Source of the DNA: Allorhizobium ampelinum S4
GTDB taxonomy: Bacteria; Pseudomonadota; Alphaproteobacteria; Rhizobiales; Rhizobiaceae
NCBI RefSeq assembly: GCF_000016285.1
Contig: NC_011981.1
Coordinates: forward strand, 248,001 to 312,000
Reading direction: 5' to 3'
DNA: 64,000 nt
Of the stretch, positions 44,913-53,749 are shown in pieces; position 1 is the stretch's first letter, and the number at the start of each line of letters is the position of its first letter. Position numbers and translations under genes: made by a program. A model generated the notes under the pieces. That model made no database searches and had not been told where the DNA came from. It saw nothing but the letters and a program-made list of their open reading frames with translations.

Positions 44913-45314
44913 TTGCCCTGAGGCAACGGATGGGCGGTCCGCGATGAGATCGGCGAGCGTGAACTTGTCAGCCATTCGCACGAAATTCACTGATGCGGCT
45001 TCAACGGCGAGCGTGAATACGTTCTGCTGCCTATGGCTGCGGTGTTGATCACCTTGGAGAAGATCGGGTTGGGTGAGTCGCAGGACGGCACCCAGTGTGA
45101 CGCTGGCTGGATCGATGGCCAGCATCACGCGGCCGTCTGGCTCGCGGTGCAACAGTTCATGCCGGAGCAACAGCAAGATGCTTTTGACGACCTCTCCTGT
45201 GGGGCCATTGTGCAATTCGGTCAGTTCCCAGAAGGCAAGCTTACGGCCGGGTCTGCACGCACAGGCCGTGAGGACCGCAAGGACGGTCATGGTTTCGCGT
45301 GTGAAATGCATCAT
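44829..45314 (-). CDS. Second Rrf2-like regulator, convergent and overlapping with the first
   Basis: A 161-residue product, MMHFTRETMTVLAVLTACACRPG, followed by helix-turn-helix-like LAFWELTELHNGPTGEVVKSIL, then VTLGAVLRLTQPDL and FTLADLIADRP, which match the corresponding Rrf2 segments LADVLRITQPEL and FTVADLVASP of the neighbour. The wing is degenerate (no RGxxGG) and the Cys triad is absent. The start is at ATG 45312-45314 or 45309-45311 behind GGGGAGAG. The longer frame to 45449 adds a leader without family resemblance. The last 28 codons overlap the 3' end of the facing Rrf2 gene. It may be an inactive or derived paralogue. Confidence 0.6.
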   Translation of the reverse strand: MMHFTRETMTVLAVLTACACRPGRKLAFWELTELHNGPTGEVVKSILLLLRHELLHREPDGRVMLAIDPASVTLGAVLRLTQPDLLQGDQHRSHRQQNVFTLAVEAASVNFVRMADKFTLADLIADRPSVASGQSGVCFQSVVHGGQLGRGQQHQTLANRA

Positions 45315-45637
45315 CCCTCTCTCCCCAACACATTGCTTAAGCGACGTGCGTGTTGTGAAAACGCACAAACTACGCCGTAATTCCTTATATTCGCAGCATA
45401 ATTTTCCCTGTGAGCCAACTCTGGCTTGAGAAATTATGCAGGAGATCAAAGGTGCGCCTCAGGAGGCACCACGTTCGCTTGCTGATGGATAGACGTGTCG
45501 CCGGTTCGGTTTGGGACCATAGCGTAAGATTTTTTTCGCCAGCGTTTGAGCTTTGTCGTTCAAGGCAAGGCTTCGGTCGTTATGAGATGCTTGTGGCGGC
45601 AATGATGAATGCAAGCGCAGGCTTTAGGTCGATTCGA
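45315..45637. other. Non-coding gap with a candidate operator
   Basis: This 323-base stretch between the second Rrf2-like gene and the hydrolase-like gene contains an inverted repeat GTGCGT-N9-ACGCAC (45346-45366) about 30 bases upstream of the Rrf2-like start, and an AT-rich run at 45375-45410. I see no supported gene. Confidence 0.5.
45346..45366. promoter_or_regulatory. Inverted repeat GTGCGT-N9-ACGCAC
   Basis: Perfect 6-bp arms separated by nine bases, about 32 bases upstream of the start of the Rrf2-like gene on the minus strand. Position and size suit a dimeric regulator, perhaps autoregulation. The symmetry is seen; the function is a guess. Confidence 0.35.
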
Positions 45638-46453
45638 TCAGGCTTGAAGAGCGCCTGCCGTTGTCACAGCCTGCCTTACAATGCTGGCATCACCCTTTAT
45701 GACAAGATTCGTCAGTTCATCGAGGCGAGGCTGTTTTGGAACGCGGGAAAGGTCCGCGATCATTTTGTCAACACTGCCTTTTTCAAGCAGATGGGCAACA
45801 TCGGCCTCCTCTGCGGCTCTATCGTACAGCACCAGCACGGTTTTCGTCACTGCTCTGGCATCGCTGGTATCGCAAAGGAATGGGATGACAGTTTCATGGT
45901 GATGCATGGGCAGCGTCAAGATATGCGCGCCGATCAATCGGCTGGCCTCGACACAGTCGCAGTGATTGTCGGCCCCGACGATGCAGAAGGCCGTGAGATT
46001 GGGCGGCGGGTCTGCTGTTATCACCTGGGTTGACTGGCGCAGGTTTTCCGCCAGTTCTGGTGTCGTCTGCGCGCGCTCCATCAGCTTTTGGTAGGACACA
46101 TATAGCACGTCATTCGGGTTATCCGAGAGCATGACAACCGGGCTGAAGGCAAGAACACGAACAGGTTTTTCGATCATGCGAGCGAGAAGCGTGCCGTGAT
46201 ACAGCGCCCCATGCCCTCCTTTGCTTCCACCAATCGTAATCACCAGATCGTATGGTGCACTGACATCTTTTATGAAATTCGCCAGAATATCTGGCGTGTT
46301 GGTGAAATAGGTGTCTTCCTTATCCGCGATGCTCAGGACGTCCGCCGGAAAATCGACAGACTTGAAATGATGCTTGGTCGAATGGGAGAACAGCACGACG
46401 AGAACGGCGGCGTTCCGCGTGCGCATTTCGATATCGTAACATCCAAGAGACAT
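45638..46453 (-). CDS. Alpha/beta-hydrolase-like protein of unknown function
   Basis: A 271-residue soluble protein. AAVLVVLFSHSTKHHF near residue 14 looks like the first strand and turn of an alpha/beta-hydrolase, YDLVITIGGSKGGHGAL near 67-83 contains a GxSxG-type elbow (G-G-S-K-G-G), and VGADNHCDC with LPMHHHETVIPF near 160-190 could carry the acid and His. No signal peptide or membrane segment is seen. The substrate is unknown. The start is uncertain (46453 or the ATG at 46426). It lies alone between regulators and IS remnants, facing left. Confidence 0.6.
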   Translation of the reverse strand: MSLGCYDIEMRTRNAAVLVVLFSHSTKHHFKSVDFPADVLSIADKEDTYFTNTPDILANFIKDVSAPYDLVITIGGSKGGHGALYHGTLLARMIEKPVRVLAFSPVVMLSDNPNDVLYVSYQKLMERAQTTPELAENLRQSTQVITADPPPNLTAFCIVGADNHCDCVEASRLIGAHILTLPMHHHETVIPFLCDTSDARAVTKTVLVLYDRAAEEADVAHLLEKGSVDKMIADLSRVPKQPRLDELTNLVIKGDASIVRQAVTTAGALQA

Positions 46454-46617
46454 TTCTGGCGGCTTTCATTGTGTGCAGCAGGCGATCAAATGCAATCTTC
46501 TGCCGATGTTCGTATAAAGCCGCTCAGATCTTCGCAAGAGTAGACGTCAGTCACGTTCCCGAATACCCTATGCAGACCGTCAAGAATGGTCAGCATCAGC
46601 ACCACAATTTCTGGCTG

Positions 46618-46815
46618 TTATCCGGTTGACAGTACGGACGCCGATCCAGCTCTGTTGCAAACCTCTTGAACGGCAAAGGAGCATTCAACGATATGGGCCT
46701 GCCCACGGATGCCTTTTGTCAGGTTGAAAATCTTAGCCTGGCCTTTGCGTAACGCTCGCATGGCCTCTAACCCTTTGATCGTCACATAGGCCGTTTTCAA
46801 CGTGAACCCTCTCAT
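46618..46815 (-). pseudogene. IS6-family transposase, C-terminal remnant
   Basis: This 65-codon reading frame encodes LKTAYVTIKGLEAMRALRKG and then QAKIFNLTKGIRGQAHIVE, the C-terminal end of IS6/IS240-type DDE transposases (TIKG-E-MRALRKGQA-IFNL---IRG-A). The N-terminal two thirds, including the DDE residues, are missing, and the frame runs on into unrelated sequence (VCNRAGSASVLSTG). No terminal inverted repeats were recognised. A decayed insertion. Confidence 0.75.
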
Positions 46816-46870
46816 ACCAAGTCTCGAAGATGCTGACGCATTCTCGACTTGAAAAAATAAAATATCTCAA

Positions 46871-47224
46871 ATGCGTCAGAGGCTTGATCAATTGTTTGGT
46901 GCCGAACGTACGCTTTATCTCGACGAGGTCGAACCGACGCTTTGCGATGGCATGAATTTTCCGGGTGGCAATGGAAAGGCGCTCGGCAGCTACAGCAACC
47001 GATATGTCCGCTATATCGATCTCGACGGCAATTTTCTTGAGAAGACCTATATTACCGGAAAGCCCATCGGGCTTTTTATGCAGGGACAGGCTGCAATTTT
47101 CAATCTAATCGACGCCATCCGCGGAGAAGCCCGGACCCTTGAGTGTGCTTTTGGTCTCTGTCCCAGCGCTCTCACCGAAGTTGTTTCACGCCTCGCCCAG
47201 GATCTCAAACGTCAGGGCAGATGA
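46871..47224 (+). pseudogene. Chimeric reading frame: unknown N-terminus fused to an IS6 transposase tail
   Basis: A 117-residue frame. Residues 1 to about 68 (FGAERTLYLDEVEPTLC, YSNRYVRYIDLDGNFLEKTY) belong to a protein I do not recognise. From about residue 69, LFMQGQAAIFNLIDAIRGEA and the following FGLCPSALTEVV match the C-terminus of IS6-type transposases. It points away from the other IS6 remnant 55 bases to the left. An insertion and decay have probably joined the two parts. It may still be translated but is unlikely to be functional. Confidence 0.6.
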
Positions 47225-47758
47225 TCGGGCGATAATAGGCAGTTCCAGCCAAATCACAATATTTGCAATATTGCGCCATAACTGCGTCCAGCGACGGTCA
47301 TGTCTGAAACCCTTCCAAAACTCGCGACAGATCCATGAGCGCTACATGAGATCCCACTAAAAAAAGGGGATTGCCTTAGGGCATGGTTAACAACTACATC
47401 TTATAATTGAGACCACACAGCATCCAGTTGAGATGTTCCTTCGCATGACGCGACATAAAATCACGTTTTAAGACTGAGTTTCGTAGTCGATCCCTTGAAC
47501 CTCAAGGAGCGAGAGGAATTCGTGCGCGTTTTCGTCACTGATAACAGTGTCTTGGCTACCGCATTTATCAAGCGGGTCATCGAAAGGGAAGCGGGCTTGG
47601 CCATAGGGGTCCAGTGCGCATTCCAGGTAGCTTTGATGACCTGCTTGGGCTTCAGCAGAAACCTGGCCGGTCTGTTCTTGACAGGGCGGTCGCCGTAGGG
47701 CGCCCACGACTTATCAGCGATAGTAACTCCCAAAACAGCTTCCGATAGAGGATACACG
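47225..47758. other. 534-base gap, possible gene debris
   Basis: No convincing gene. On the minus strand 47468-47707 has a 79-codon frame whose second half (YGQARFPFDDP, VISDENAHEFLSLLEVQGID) looks protein-like, while the preceding segment looks better in another frame (RPVKNRPARFLLKPKQVIKA), as if a frameshifted remnant. An exact TATAAT occurs at 47402-47407 without a well-spaced -35. AGAGGA just before 47759 is the chemoreceptor ribosome site. Confidence 0.4.
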
Positions 47759-50083
47759 ATGTCTTTCTACACTCAAATGAAGAAATCTTCCAAATCTCAG
47801 GCGGCTGTGGCTGAGATACAGCGCGTCAAAGTTAGTATCGCAGACGGAAAACTAGCCGCGCGTGCAAATCTCGATGCAGTCACCGGTGAAGCCAGAGAGA
47901 TGCTGATTGCTGTCAACGAGTTACTTGAGGCCAGTATGCAGCCGATGCAGAAGCTCGGGGCATCTATCGCTGACATGTCAGGTGAGCACGACAAGGGCGA
48001 CATTGATGTCAGGTTACCTTCAGAGGACTTCAAGGGCGACTTCGCTGTCATGGCCAAAGGCGTTAACGACATGGTCGGCGGCCATATCGCCGTCAAGAAA
48101 AAGGCCATGGCTTGCGTCAAGGAACTTGGGTTGGGCAATTTTGAAGCACCGCTCGAGCAGTTTCCCGGCAAGAAAGCTTTCATCAACGAGACAATCGAAA
48201 CCTTGCGTACCAATCTCAAAGGCCTGATTTCTGAGATGAATACGATGTCGCTTGAGCACGATAAGGGCGACATTGAGGTCTTCGTGCCGGTTGAAAAATT
48301 CAAGGGTGACTTTGCCGTGATGGCCAAAGGCGTCAACGATATGGTCGCGGGCCACATTGCAGTTAAAAAGAAGGCCATGGCCTGCATCAAGGCGCTAGGT
48401 GAGGGCAATTTCGAAGCGTCGCTCGAGCAGTTCCCCGGCAAAAAAGCCTTCATCAATGAGACGATCGAAACCTTGCGCGCAAATCTGAAGGGTTTGATTT
48501 TTGAAATGAATACGATGTCGATCGAGCACGATAAAGGCGACATTGACATCTTCGTGCCGGTTGAGAAATTCAAGGGCGATTTTGCCGTGATGGCCAAGGG
48601 CGTCAACGATATGGTTAGCAGCCACATCGCCGTCAAAAAGAAGGCCATGGCCTGCATCAAGGCGCTGGGTGAGGGCAATTTTGAAGCGCCGCTCGAGCAG
48701 TTCCCCGGCAAGAAAGCTTTCATCAATGAGACTATCGAGACGCTGCGTGGAAATTTACGGGCGATTACCACTGAACTTCAGCGCTTGATTGCCGCGTCTA
48801 CAGCCGGCAAGCTCTCCGAGCGGGGCGCGGCCGATCATTTCGTCGGGGATTTCGCCAAGCTGGTCTCTGGAATCAACGGCATGTTGGACGCTATCATTCT
48901 TCCGATCTCTGAGGGCAATCGCGTTCTTCGCCAGGTGAGTTTCGGTGATCTTACCCAACATGTGGACATCGAATGCGAAGGCGATCATGCGAGCATGAAG
49001 AATGCGATCAACAATATGGTAGACAACCTGCGCAACACAGCAACCATAGCTGACCTGATTGCCAGTGGCGACTTAACCGTCGAGCCGGAGCCGCTTTCAG
49101 ACAAGGACACACTGGGAATTGCATTGGTGTCTATGGTCGAGCGCCTTCGTGGGGTTGTTGCCGATGCATTAGCCGCAAGTCAAAATGTCTCAGCGGGTTC
49201 ACAGCAGCTCTCCGCCGGCTCAGAGCAGCTTTCGCAAGGTGCGACCGAACAGGCTGCGGCGGCTGAAGAAGCCTCTGCATCAATGGAAGAAATGGCCGCC
49301 AATATCAAGCAGAACGCTGACAACGCTGCCCAGACCGAAAAGATCGCCCGCCAATCATCGAAGGATGCCGAAGCTTCCGGCGAGGCCGTCAACCGGGCGG
49401 TTACCGCGATGCGAACGATTGCCGAAAAAATTTCCATAGTGCAGGAAATCGCTCGTCAGACCGACCTTCTTGCTCTGAACGCAGCCGTGGAAGCAGCCCG
49501 TGCTGGAGAACATGGCAAGGGCTTTGCCGTTGTTGCCTCTGAAGTGCGAAAGCTTGCCGAACGCAGCCAGTCAGCCGCCGCCGAAATCAGCGGTCTGTCT
49601 GGACAGACTGTGCAGGTTGCCACCGAAGCTGGTGGAATGCTGGCGCGTCTGGTTCCCGACATCCGCAAGACTGCCGAATTGGTCTCAGAAATCTCTGCGG
49701 CTTGCCGTGAGCAGGATATCGGTGCTTCGCAGATCAACGAGGCAATCCAGCAACTCGACAAGGTGACACAGCAGAATGCCGGAGCCTCGGAAGAAATGTC
49801 GGCAACCTCTGAAGAACTCGCAGCCCAAGCCGAGGAGCTTCAAGCCTCCATCGCCTTCTTTAAGGTCGACATTGCTGGTGACGTTAAAATGCAAGCGTCG
49901 CGCAACCAGTCGACCAAGGCTCGGCCAAAGAGCAATATCTCAACAAAACCGGCCGCCATGGCCCATATGTCCAAACCCGGCCACTCCGTTGCAGGTCAGC
50001 AGGCCCGCGTAAAAGGCTGGGTGCTCGATATGTCGATGGGTGGCCCTGATGCTGAGGATTCCGATTTTCAAGAAAGGGCATAA
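47759..50083 (+). CDS. Soluble methyl-accepting chemotaxis protein with three internal repeats
   Basis: A 774-residue chemoreceptor. No hydrophobic segment long enough to cross a membrane is present, so it should be cytoplasmic. Residues 73-342 are three 90-residue repeats (each with [49 protein letters not shown]). HAMP-like helices follow (340-460, [17 protein letters not shown]), then a methyl-accepting signalling domain (about 480-700) with the hairpin tip [34 protein letters not shown]. Gln/Glu-rich methylation helices flank the tip. It probably relays an intracellular cue to CheA/CheW. It is transcribed alone, with AGAGGA six bases before ATG. Confidence 0.93.
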   Translation: MSFYTQMKKSSKSQAAVAEIQRVKVSIADGKLAARANLDAVTGEAREMLIAVNELLEASMQPMQKLGASIADMSGEHDKGDIDVRLPSEDFKGDFAVMAKGVNDMVGGHIAVKKKAMACVKELGLGNFEAPLEQFPGKKAFINETIETLRTNLKGLISEMNTMSLEHDKGDIEVFVPVEKFKGDFAVMAKGVNDMVAGHIAVKKKAMACIKALGEGNFEASLEQFPGKKAFINETIETLRANLKGLIFEMNTMSIEHDKGDIDIFVPVEKFKGDFAVMAKGVNDMVSSHIAVKKKAMACIKALGEGNFEAPLEQFPGKKAFINETIETLRGNLRAITTELQRLIAASTAGKLSERGAADHFVGDFAKLVSGINGMLDAIILPISEGNRVLRQVSFGDLTQHVDIECEGDHASMKNAINNMVDNLRNTATIADLIASGDLTVEPEPLSDKDTLGIALVSMVERLRGVVADALAASQNVSAGSQQLSAGSEQLSQGATEQAAAAEEASASMEEMAANIKQNADNAAQTEKIARQSSKDAEASGEAVNRAVTAMRTIAEKISIVQEIARQTDLLALNAAVEAARAGEHGKGFAVVASEVRKLAERSQSAAAEISGLSGQTVQVATEAGGMLARLVPDIRKTAELVSEISAACREQDIGASQINEAIQQLDKVTQQNAGASEEMSATSEELAAQAEELQASIAFFKVDIAGDVKMQASRNQSTKARPKSNISTKPAAMAHMSKPGHSVAGQQARVKGWVLDMSMGGPDAEDSDFQERA
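47975..48784 (+). repeat. Three tandem 270-bp coding repeats in the chemoreceptor gene
   Basis: Units at 47975-48244, 48245-48514 and 48515-48784 encode near-identical 90-residue blocks starting at MSxEHDKGD; the third diverges in its last 10 or so codons. The units differ at many third codon positions while the protein is largely unchanged, so this is an old repeat kept by selection on the protein. Units 2 and 3 are closer to each other. Confidence 0.9.
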
Positions 50084-50384
50084 CCACTAAGCAATGATAA
50101 GGTAGAGGCCCACAGACGCTCGATTATATCGCTGTTTCCGGCATGAAGTTGGCCGGCATTCCGATCAAAGACTCGGAAAGGGATGGCGGCGATACCGTGG
50201 ATTACAAAGTAGCGTCCCTGAGTATCCTCGATCCAGACCGTGCTCTCGCCGCCAAGCAAGAGCACGGTCTGGCTATTGGCTATTTGACGTAAGCGCAGGA
50301 TCACGATAGGCATTATAGGAATTAGGAAAGGCGACCATGCCTATGCAAAGCATTGCCTAATCCCACCAGCCAAGGAAATATCCT
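50084..50384. other. 301-base gap after the chemoreceptor
   Basis: Holds a large perfect hairpin (50233-50272). A weak 81-codon minus-strand frame (50068-50313, containing TVWIEDTQGRYFVIHGIAAI) overlaps the chemoreceptor end and has no recognisable family, so it is not called as a gene. AAGGA at 50372-50376 is the ribosome site of the next gene. Confidence 0.45.
50233..50272. repeat. Perfect 14-bp inverted repeat with 12-base loop
   Basis: CCAGACCGTGCTCT at 50233-50246 pairs exactly with AGAGCACGGTCTGG at 50259-50272. No T run follows on either side, so it is not a standard terminator. It may stabilise a transcript, bind a protein or be part of a small element. Confidence 0.7.
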
Positions 50385-50642
50385 ATGATGTCGAATGAGA
50401 GCCTGCTTGTATTTCTTCTTGTGGGCGCCCTTGCTGGATGGCTTGCCGGCCTTGTGGTACGTGGCGGCGGCTTTGGTCTGATCGGAGATATTCTTGTCGG
50501 CATCATCGGCGCGTTCATTGCGGGATGGCTCTTCCCCCGCCTCGGTTTCAGCCTGGGTACGGGCATCGTCAGAGCGATTGTCAACGCTACGGTCGGGGCG
50601 ATCCTCCTTCTGCTGCTTCTCAGGCTCGTGCGCCGCGCATAG
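50385..50642 (+). CDS. GlsB/YeaQ/YmgE-family small membrane protein
   Basis: An 85-residue protein with three membrane segments and the family's Gly-rich pattern (GALAGWLAGLVVRGGGFGLIGDI, then VGIIGAFIAGWLFP). Members are stress-induced inner-membrane proteins of unclear mechanism (transglycosylase-associated protein family). AAGGA lies eight bases before the first of two ATG codons. It stands alone. The 291 bases after it (50643-50933) hold nothing I can support. Confidence 0.92.
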   Translation: MMSNESLLVFLLVGALAGWLAGLVVRGGGFGLIGDILVGIIGAFIAGWLFPRLGFSLGTGIVRAIVNATVGAILLLLLLRLVRRA

Positions 50643-50933
50643 ATCATGGGCAGCCCAGGAGGCTTGGCCTGCTGCTGGTTTTCAGATGCCGCATTAAGCT
50701 AATCCCGTCTTGGGCTCAAAATCATTGGGACTGAGGAAGGTTGCCCCTTCGAAGTCAGTAATTGCCTGACTTTAATTGCAAGATCGTAACGAGATCGGGA
50801 TGATCTACAGCGCCCGTCGTGCCACCCGGTCTCCATTTTATCTCAAAAAATCACGGCTCTACGGGAGTGATCATAGAGGTCAACCTCCGACACTGCTCCA
50901 ACATTCAGTGTTTCCATAAAACGAAACAATTCT

Positions 50934-51899
50934 CTAGATATGCATTTCAAACAGCGTGTCATGGCTTGCGACAACCATGTGCCCATCCAGATTAATCCAG
51001 CCGCGAAACATCCCGGCGGTATTATAAGGTGCTGTGATGGAGCCATCTGCACCAACCGCGACAAGCCCTGCTCCGATATGATGGGGGGCAAGATCGGTGA
51101 ACACGACATGCTGGCAGGCGTCTTCCAGATTTTCGCCCAAATACCGCATGCGGCTGGCGATTTCGTGGCCCACGGCATGGCGGATGAAAAACTCACCCTT
51201 GCCAGTACCGGAGACAGCCACCACGCCATCGCGGGCGTAGGTTCCGGCGCCGATCACAGCGGTGTCGCCAATGCGGCCTGAAGGCTTGTTGTTGAAGCCG
51301 CCAGTGGAGGTGGCGGCGGCAAGGTGGCCGTGGCTGTCCAGCGCCACGGCGCCAACCGTGCCATGCTTTTCGGCCTCGCTGGCAAGGGCTGCCGTTCCGG
51401 CTTTGGCGTGTTCTTTCAACGATGCCAGTGCTTTAACCCGGCGCTCGGTGGTGAAATAGGACTGTTCCACCATCGGCAGGCCCGATTTTTGGGCAAAGGC
51501 ATCGGCAGCACTTGCCCCCAGCATCACGGTCTCGCCGCTGTGCATCAGTTTGCGGGCGGCACGAATCGGGTTGCGGATCGTGCGTGCCATGGCAATGGCA
51601 CCCGCCTCAAGGGTCTGACCATCCATAATGGAGGCATCCAACTCGTGTTCGCCATCGGTGTTGAGTGCTGCGCCATGGCCCGCGTTGAAATGCTCCGAAT
51701 CCTCCATCACCATAACGGCGGCTTCGACGGCGTCGAGCGCGGATGCGCCTTGTTGCAACAAGCTCCATCCGGCCTTTAATGCGCGTTTGAGGTCAGCGCG
51801 GGCGGCTTCCCATTCGCTCTCCGGCATGTCGGCCTTGTTCATCACGCCGCAGCCGCCGTGAATGGCAATCGCAAAGGGGCTTGGTTGGGTATTGCTCAT
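50934..51899 (-). CDS. iaaA: Isoaspartyl peptidase / L-asparaginase (Ntn hydrolase)
   Basis: A 321-residue plant-type asparaginase that hydrolyses isoaspartyl dipeptides and asparagine after self-cleavage into two subunits. It starts with FAIAIHGGCG. The autocleavage nucleophile is the Thr of HGTVGAVALD near residue 179, followed by AAATSTGGFNNKPSGRIGD and VVAVSGTGKGEFFIRHAVG. It is the last gene of the peptide-import operon, 36 bases after the M55 peptidase. In E. coli iaaA sits at the head of gsiABCD, so linkage of this hydrolase with this transporter is conserved. Confidence 0.93.
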   Translation of the reverse strand: MSNTQPSPFAIAIHGGCGVMNKADMPESEWEAARADLKRALKAGWSLLQQGASALDAVEAAVMVMEDSEHFNAGHGAALNTDGEHELDASIMDGQTLEAGAIAMARTIRNPIRAARKLMHSGETVMLGASAADAFAQKSGLPMVEQSYFTTERRVKALASLKEHAKAGTAALASEAEKHGTVGAVALDSHGHLAAATSTGGFNNKPSGRIGDTAVIGAGTYARDGVVAVSGTGKGEFFIRHAVGHEIASRMRYLGENLEDACQHVVFTDLAPHHIGAGLVAVGADGSITAPYNTAGMFRGWINLDGHMVVASHDTLFEMHI

Positions 51900-51935
51900 A
51901 AATGCCTCGAAATGCTCAAAATAGATCGCCCGCCG

Positions 51936-52754
51936 TTAGCGCAGCATGGTGGACATGGCGGATAGGCTGTTGATCATCCGCACGGCATGTTCAACGCTTG
52001 GCGCTTCGAACGCCACCTCATTGCCGCCGGTGCGGGCAAGGGTTGGCCATTGGCAAAACAGATCAGCCAGCCGGGTGGATTGGGTTTCGATGGTCACAGA
52101 AATGGGGCCAGTCAGGGTAAATTTGGGCATTTGCCTCGCCTGTTCCACCGCAGCCCGCGCGCCCTCACGAATGGCAAGACAGGATTCCGATGGCGACAGG
52201 CTGACGCCGCTGATGCCACCGCTTGCCTTTTTGGTCTCCACAAACACGGTTTTGGGAAACAGGTCTTTGTTCTCGGCAATGAACACATCATCGCCGCTGC
52301 CCATGATCACCGGCACGCCATATTCACCCGCCAAAGCGCCATAAATGCCCGCTTCGCCCAGTTCCTGTCCGTTGAGGAATATCCGCGAAAAGGCAAAGCT
52401 GTTGATGGTGTGGGCCAGAATGCCAAAGCCCTGCCCACGGGAATGATAGCCGATGAGGCAAACGCCATCGACACCAAGTTCAACGCCAGACATCATGCTG
52501 AGGTAGCGGGGTTTGCCCTGAATGGCGCGGGCGCGCGGGTCCAGCCGATCTGGCGGCATGTTGCGAAACGATCCGTGGGAATCGTTGACAAACACCTCCG
52601 TTGCCCCGGCATCAAAGGCACCAGCAATGGCGGCGTTGGCTTCGTCCGTCATCAACAGGCGGGCGCGTTCATATTCGCCATTGCCCGCGCGGGTTTGTTC
52701 CGGGTGATAGACGCCAGCGACCCCTTCGATATCGACAGAGATGAGAATTTTCAT
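51936..52754 (-). CDS. M55-family D-aminopeptidase (DppA-like)
   Basis: A 272-residue zinc peptidase that removes N-terminal D-amino acids. MKILISVDIEGVAGV supplies the Asp and Glu zinc ligands at the start, FVNDSHGSFRNM near residue 60 and LIGYHSRGQGFGILAHTINS near 100 the conserved His residues, and YGVPVIMGSGDD the later core. The start at 52754 has GGAG six bases upstream; the longer frame to 52883 would read through the palindromic repeat and the upstream permease end. It probably digests peptides brought in by the adjacent ABC importer. Confidence 0.92.
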   Translation of the reverse strand: MKILISVDIEGVAGVYHPEQTRAGNGEYERARLLMTDEANAAIAGAFDAGATEVFVNDSHGSFRNMPPDRLDPRARAIQGKPRYLSMMSGVELGVDGVCLIGYHSRGQGFGILAHTINSFAFSRIFLNGQELGEAGIYGALAGEYGVPVIMGSGDDVFIAENKDLFPKTVFVETKKASGGISGVSLSPSESCLAIREGARAAVEQARQMPKFTLTGPISVTIETQSTRLADLFCQWPTLARTGGNEVAFEAPSVEHAVRMINSLSAMSTMLR

Positions 52755-52770
52755 GGGGTACTCCATAAGA

Positions 52771-52814
52771 GCATTTCGAGCAAAAGTGTATCGCGGTTTT
52801 GCGTTCGAAAATGC
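52771..52814. repeat. Rhizobial palindromic repeat, copy 1
   Basis: A 44-base imperfect palindrome (GCATTTCGAGCAAAAGTG..., loop near TATCGCGG) between the gsiD-like gene and the M55 peptidase gene. It matches copy 2 at 54707-54750 at 42 of 44 positions. It is a different family from the one at 5201-5298. Confidence 0.85.
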
Positions 52815-52839
52815 GTCAAACAAAAACTTGCAGAAGGGG

Positions 52840-53742
52840 TTATTTCCGGTCGATTTTCGGATCAATCGCATCGCGAAGGCCATCGCCTAGCAGGTTGAAG
52901 GCCAGAACAGTGACGAAAATCGCAAGGCTTGGAAACAGCGCCACATGCGGTGCATTGACCATATCGGCGCGCGCGTCATTCAGCATGGCACCCCACTCAG
53001 GCGTGGGTGGCTGTGCACCGAGGCCGAGAAAGGACAGGCTGGCGGCGGTGATGATCGATGTGCCAAGTCGCATGGTGAAATAGACCACAATCGACGAAAA
53101 AGCCCCCGGCAGAATATGGCGAAACAGAATGATGAAGTCGGATGCGCCAACGCTTCTGACGGCTTCAATATAGGTCATGTTTTTCAGCACCAGCGTGCTG
53201 CTGCGCACCAGTCTGGCAAAGGCGGGAACCGAAAACACTGCAACGGCCGCCACCACATTGACCATGGAACTGCCGAGAATGGCCACAATGCCCAGAGCCA
53301 GCAAAATGCCCGGAAAGGCAAACAGCACATCGCAGATGCGCATCACCACCCGGTCCCACCAGCCTTCATAATAGCCAGCCAGCAAGCCAAACACGGTGCC
53401 GATAAAGCCGCCGAGCGTGACGGACAAAAGGCCGGTTGCCAGCGAAATCCGCGCGCCCATCAAAATACGGCTGAAAATATCTCGGCCCAATGGATCAACG
53501 CCAAACCAATGGCTCAAGGAAGGCCCGGCATTGATCATGTCGTAGTCAAAGAAATTTTCAGCGTCATAGGGCGCAATCACGGGTGCCGCGATGGCCAAAA
53601 CCATCAAAATCACAATGAAGGCCAAGGCCCCAAGCGCCACGGGCTGGCGTTTGAATTTGCGCCAAAATTCGCTCCAAGGGGTGCGAACAGCGCGGCTGGT
53701 CTGTGCAGCGGCGGCAATTGGGGCAGATGTGGTATTGCTCAT
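52840..53742 (-). CDS. gsiD: Peptide ABC permease, DppC/GsiD type
   Basis: A 300-residue inner-membrane permease with an N-terminal cytoplasmic tail, a first membrane helix near 35-60, the N-terminal [15 protein letters not shown] segment typical of DppC/OppC/GsiD, and the EAA loop [21 protein letters not shown] near 195. The start at MSNTTSAPI (53742) leaves an 8-base gap to the upstream permease; the frame to 53802 would overlap it by 53 bases. It pairs with the permease at 53750-54670. Confidence 0.93.
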   Translation of the reverse strand: MSNTTSAPIAAAAQTSRAVRTPWSEFWRKFKRQPVALGALAFIVILMVLAIAAPVIAPYDAENFFDYDMINAGPSLSHWFGVDPLGRDIFSRILMGARISLATGLLSVTLGGFIGTVFGLLAGYYEGWWDRVVMRICDVLFAFPGILLALGIVAILGSSMVNVVAAVAVFSVPAFARLVRSSTLVLKNMTYIEAVRSVGASDFIILFRHILPGAFSSIVVYFTMRLGTSIITAASLSFLGLGAQPPTPEWGAMLNDARADMVNAPHVALFPSLAIFVTVLAFNLLGDGLRDAIDPKIDRK

Positions 53743-53749
53743 GGCCGGC

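Noticed and set aside
45410..46033. Plus-strand frame of 207 codons near the hydrolase-like gene
   Set aside because: Mostly antisense to the hydrolase-like protein, which has the better protein character (GGSKGGHGAL).
47797..48771. Minus-strand frame of 324 codons with internal repeats
   Set aside because: The repeats are the mirror of the chemoreceptor repeats on the other strand.
50068..50313. Possible 81-codon minus-strand gene after the chemoreceptor
   Set aside because: It overlaps the chemoreceptor end, is built partly on the large inverted repeat and has no recognisable family or good start.
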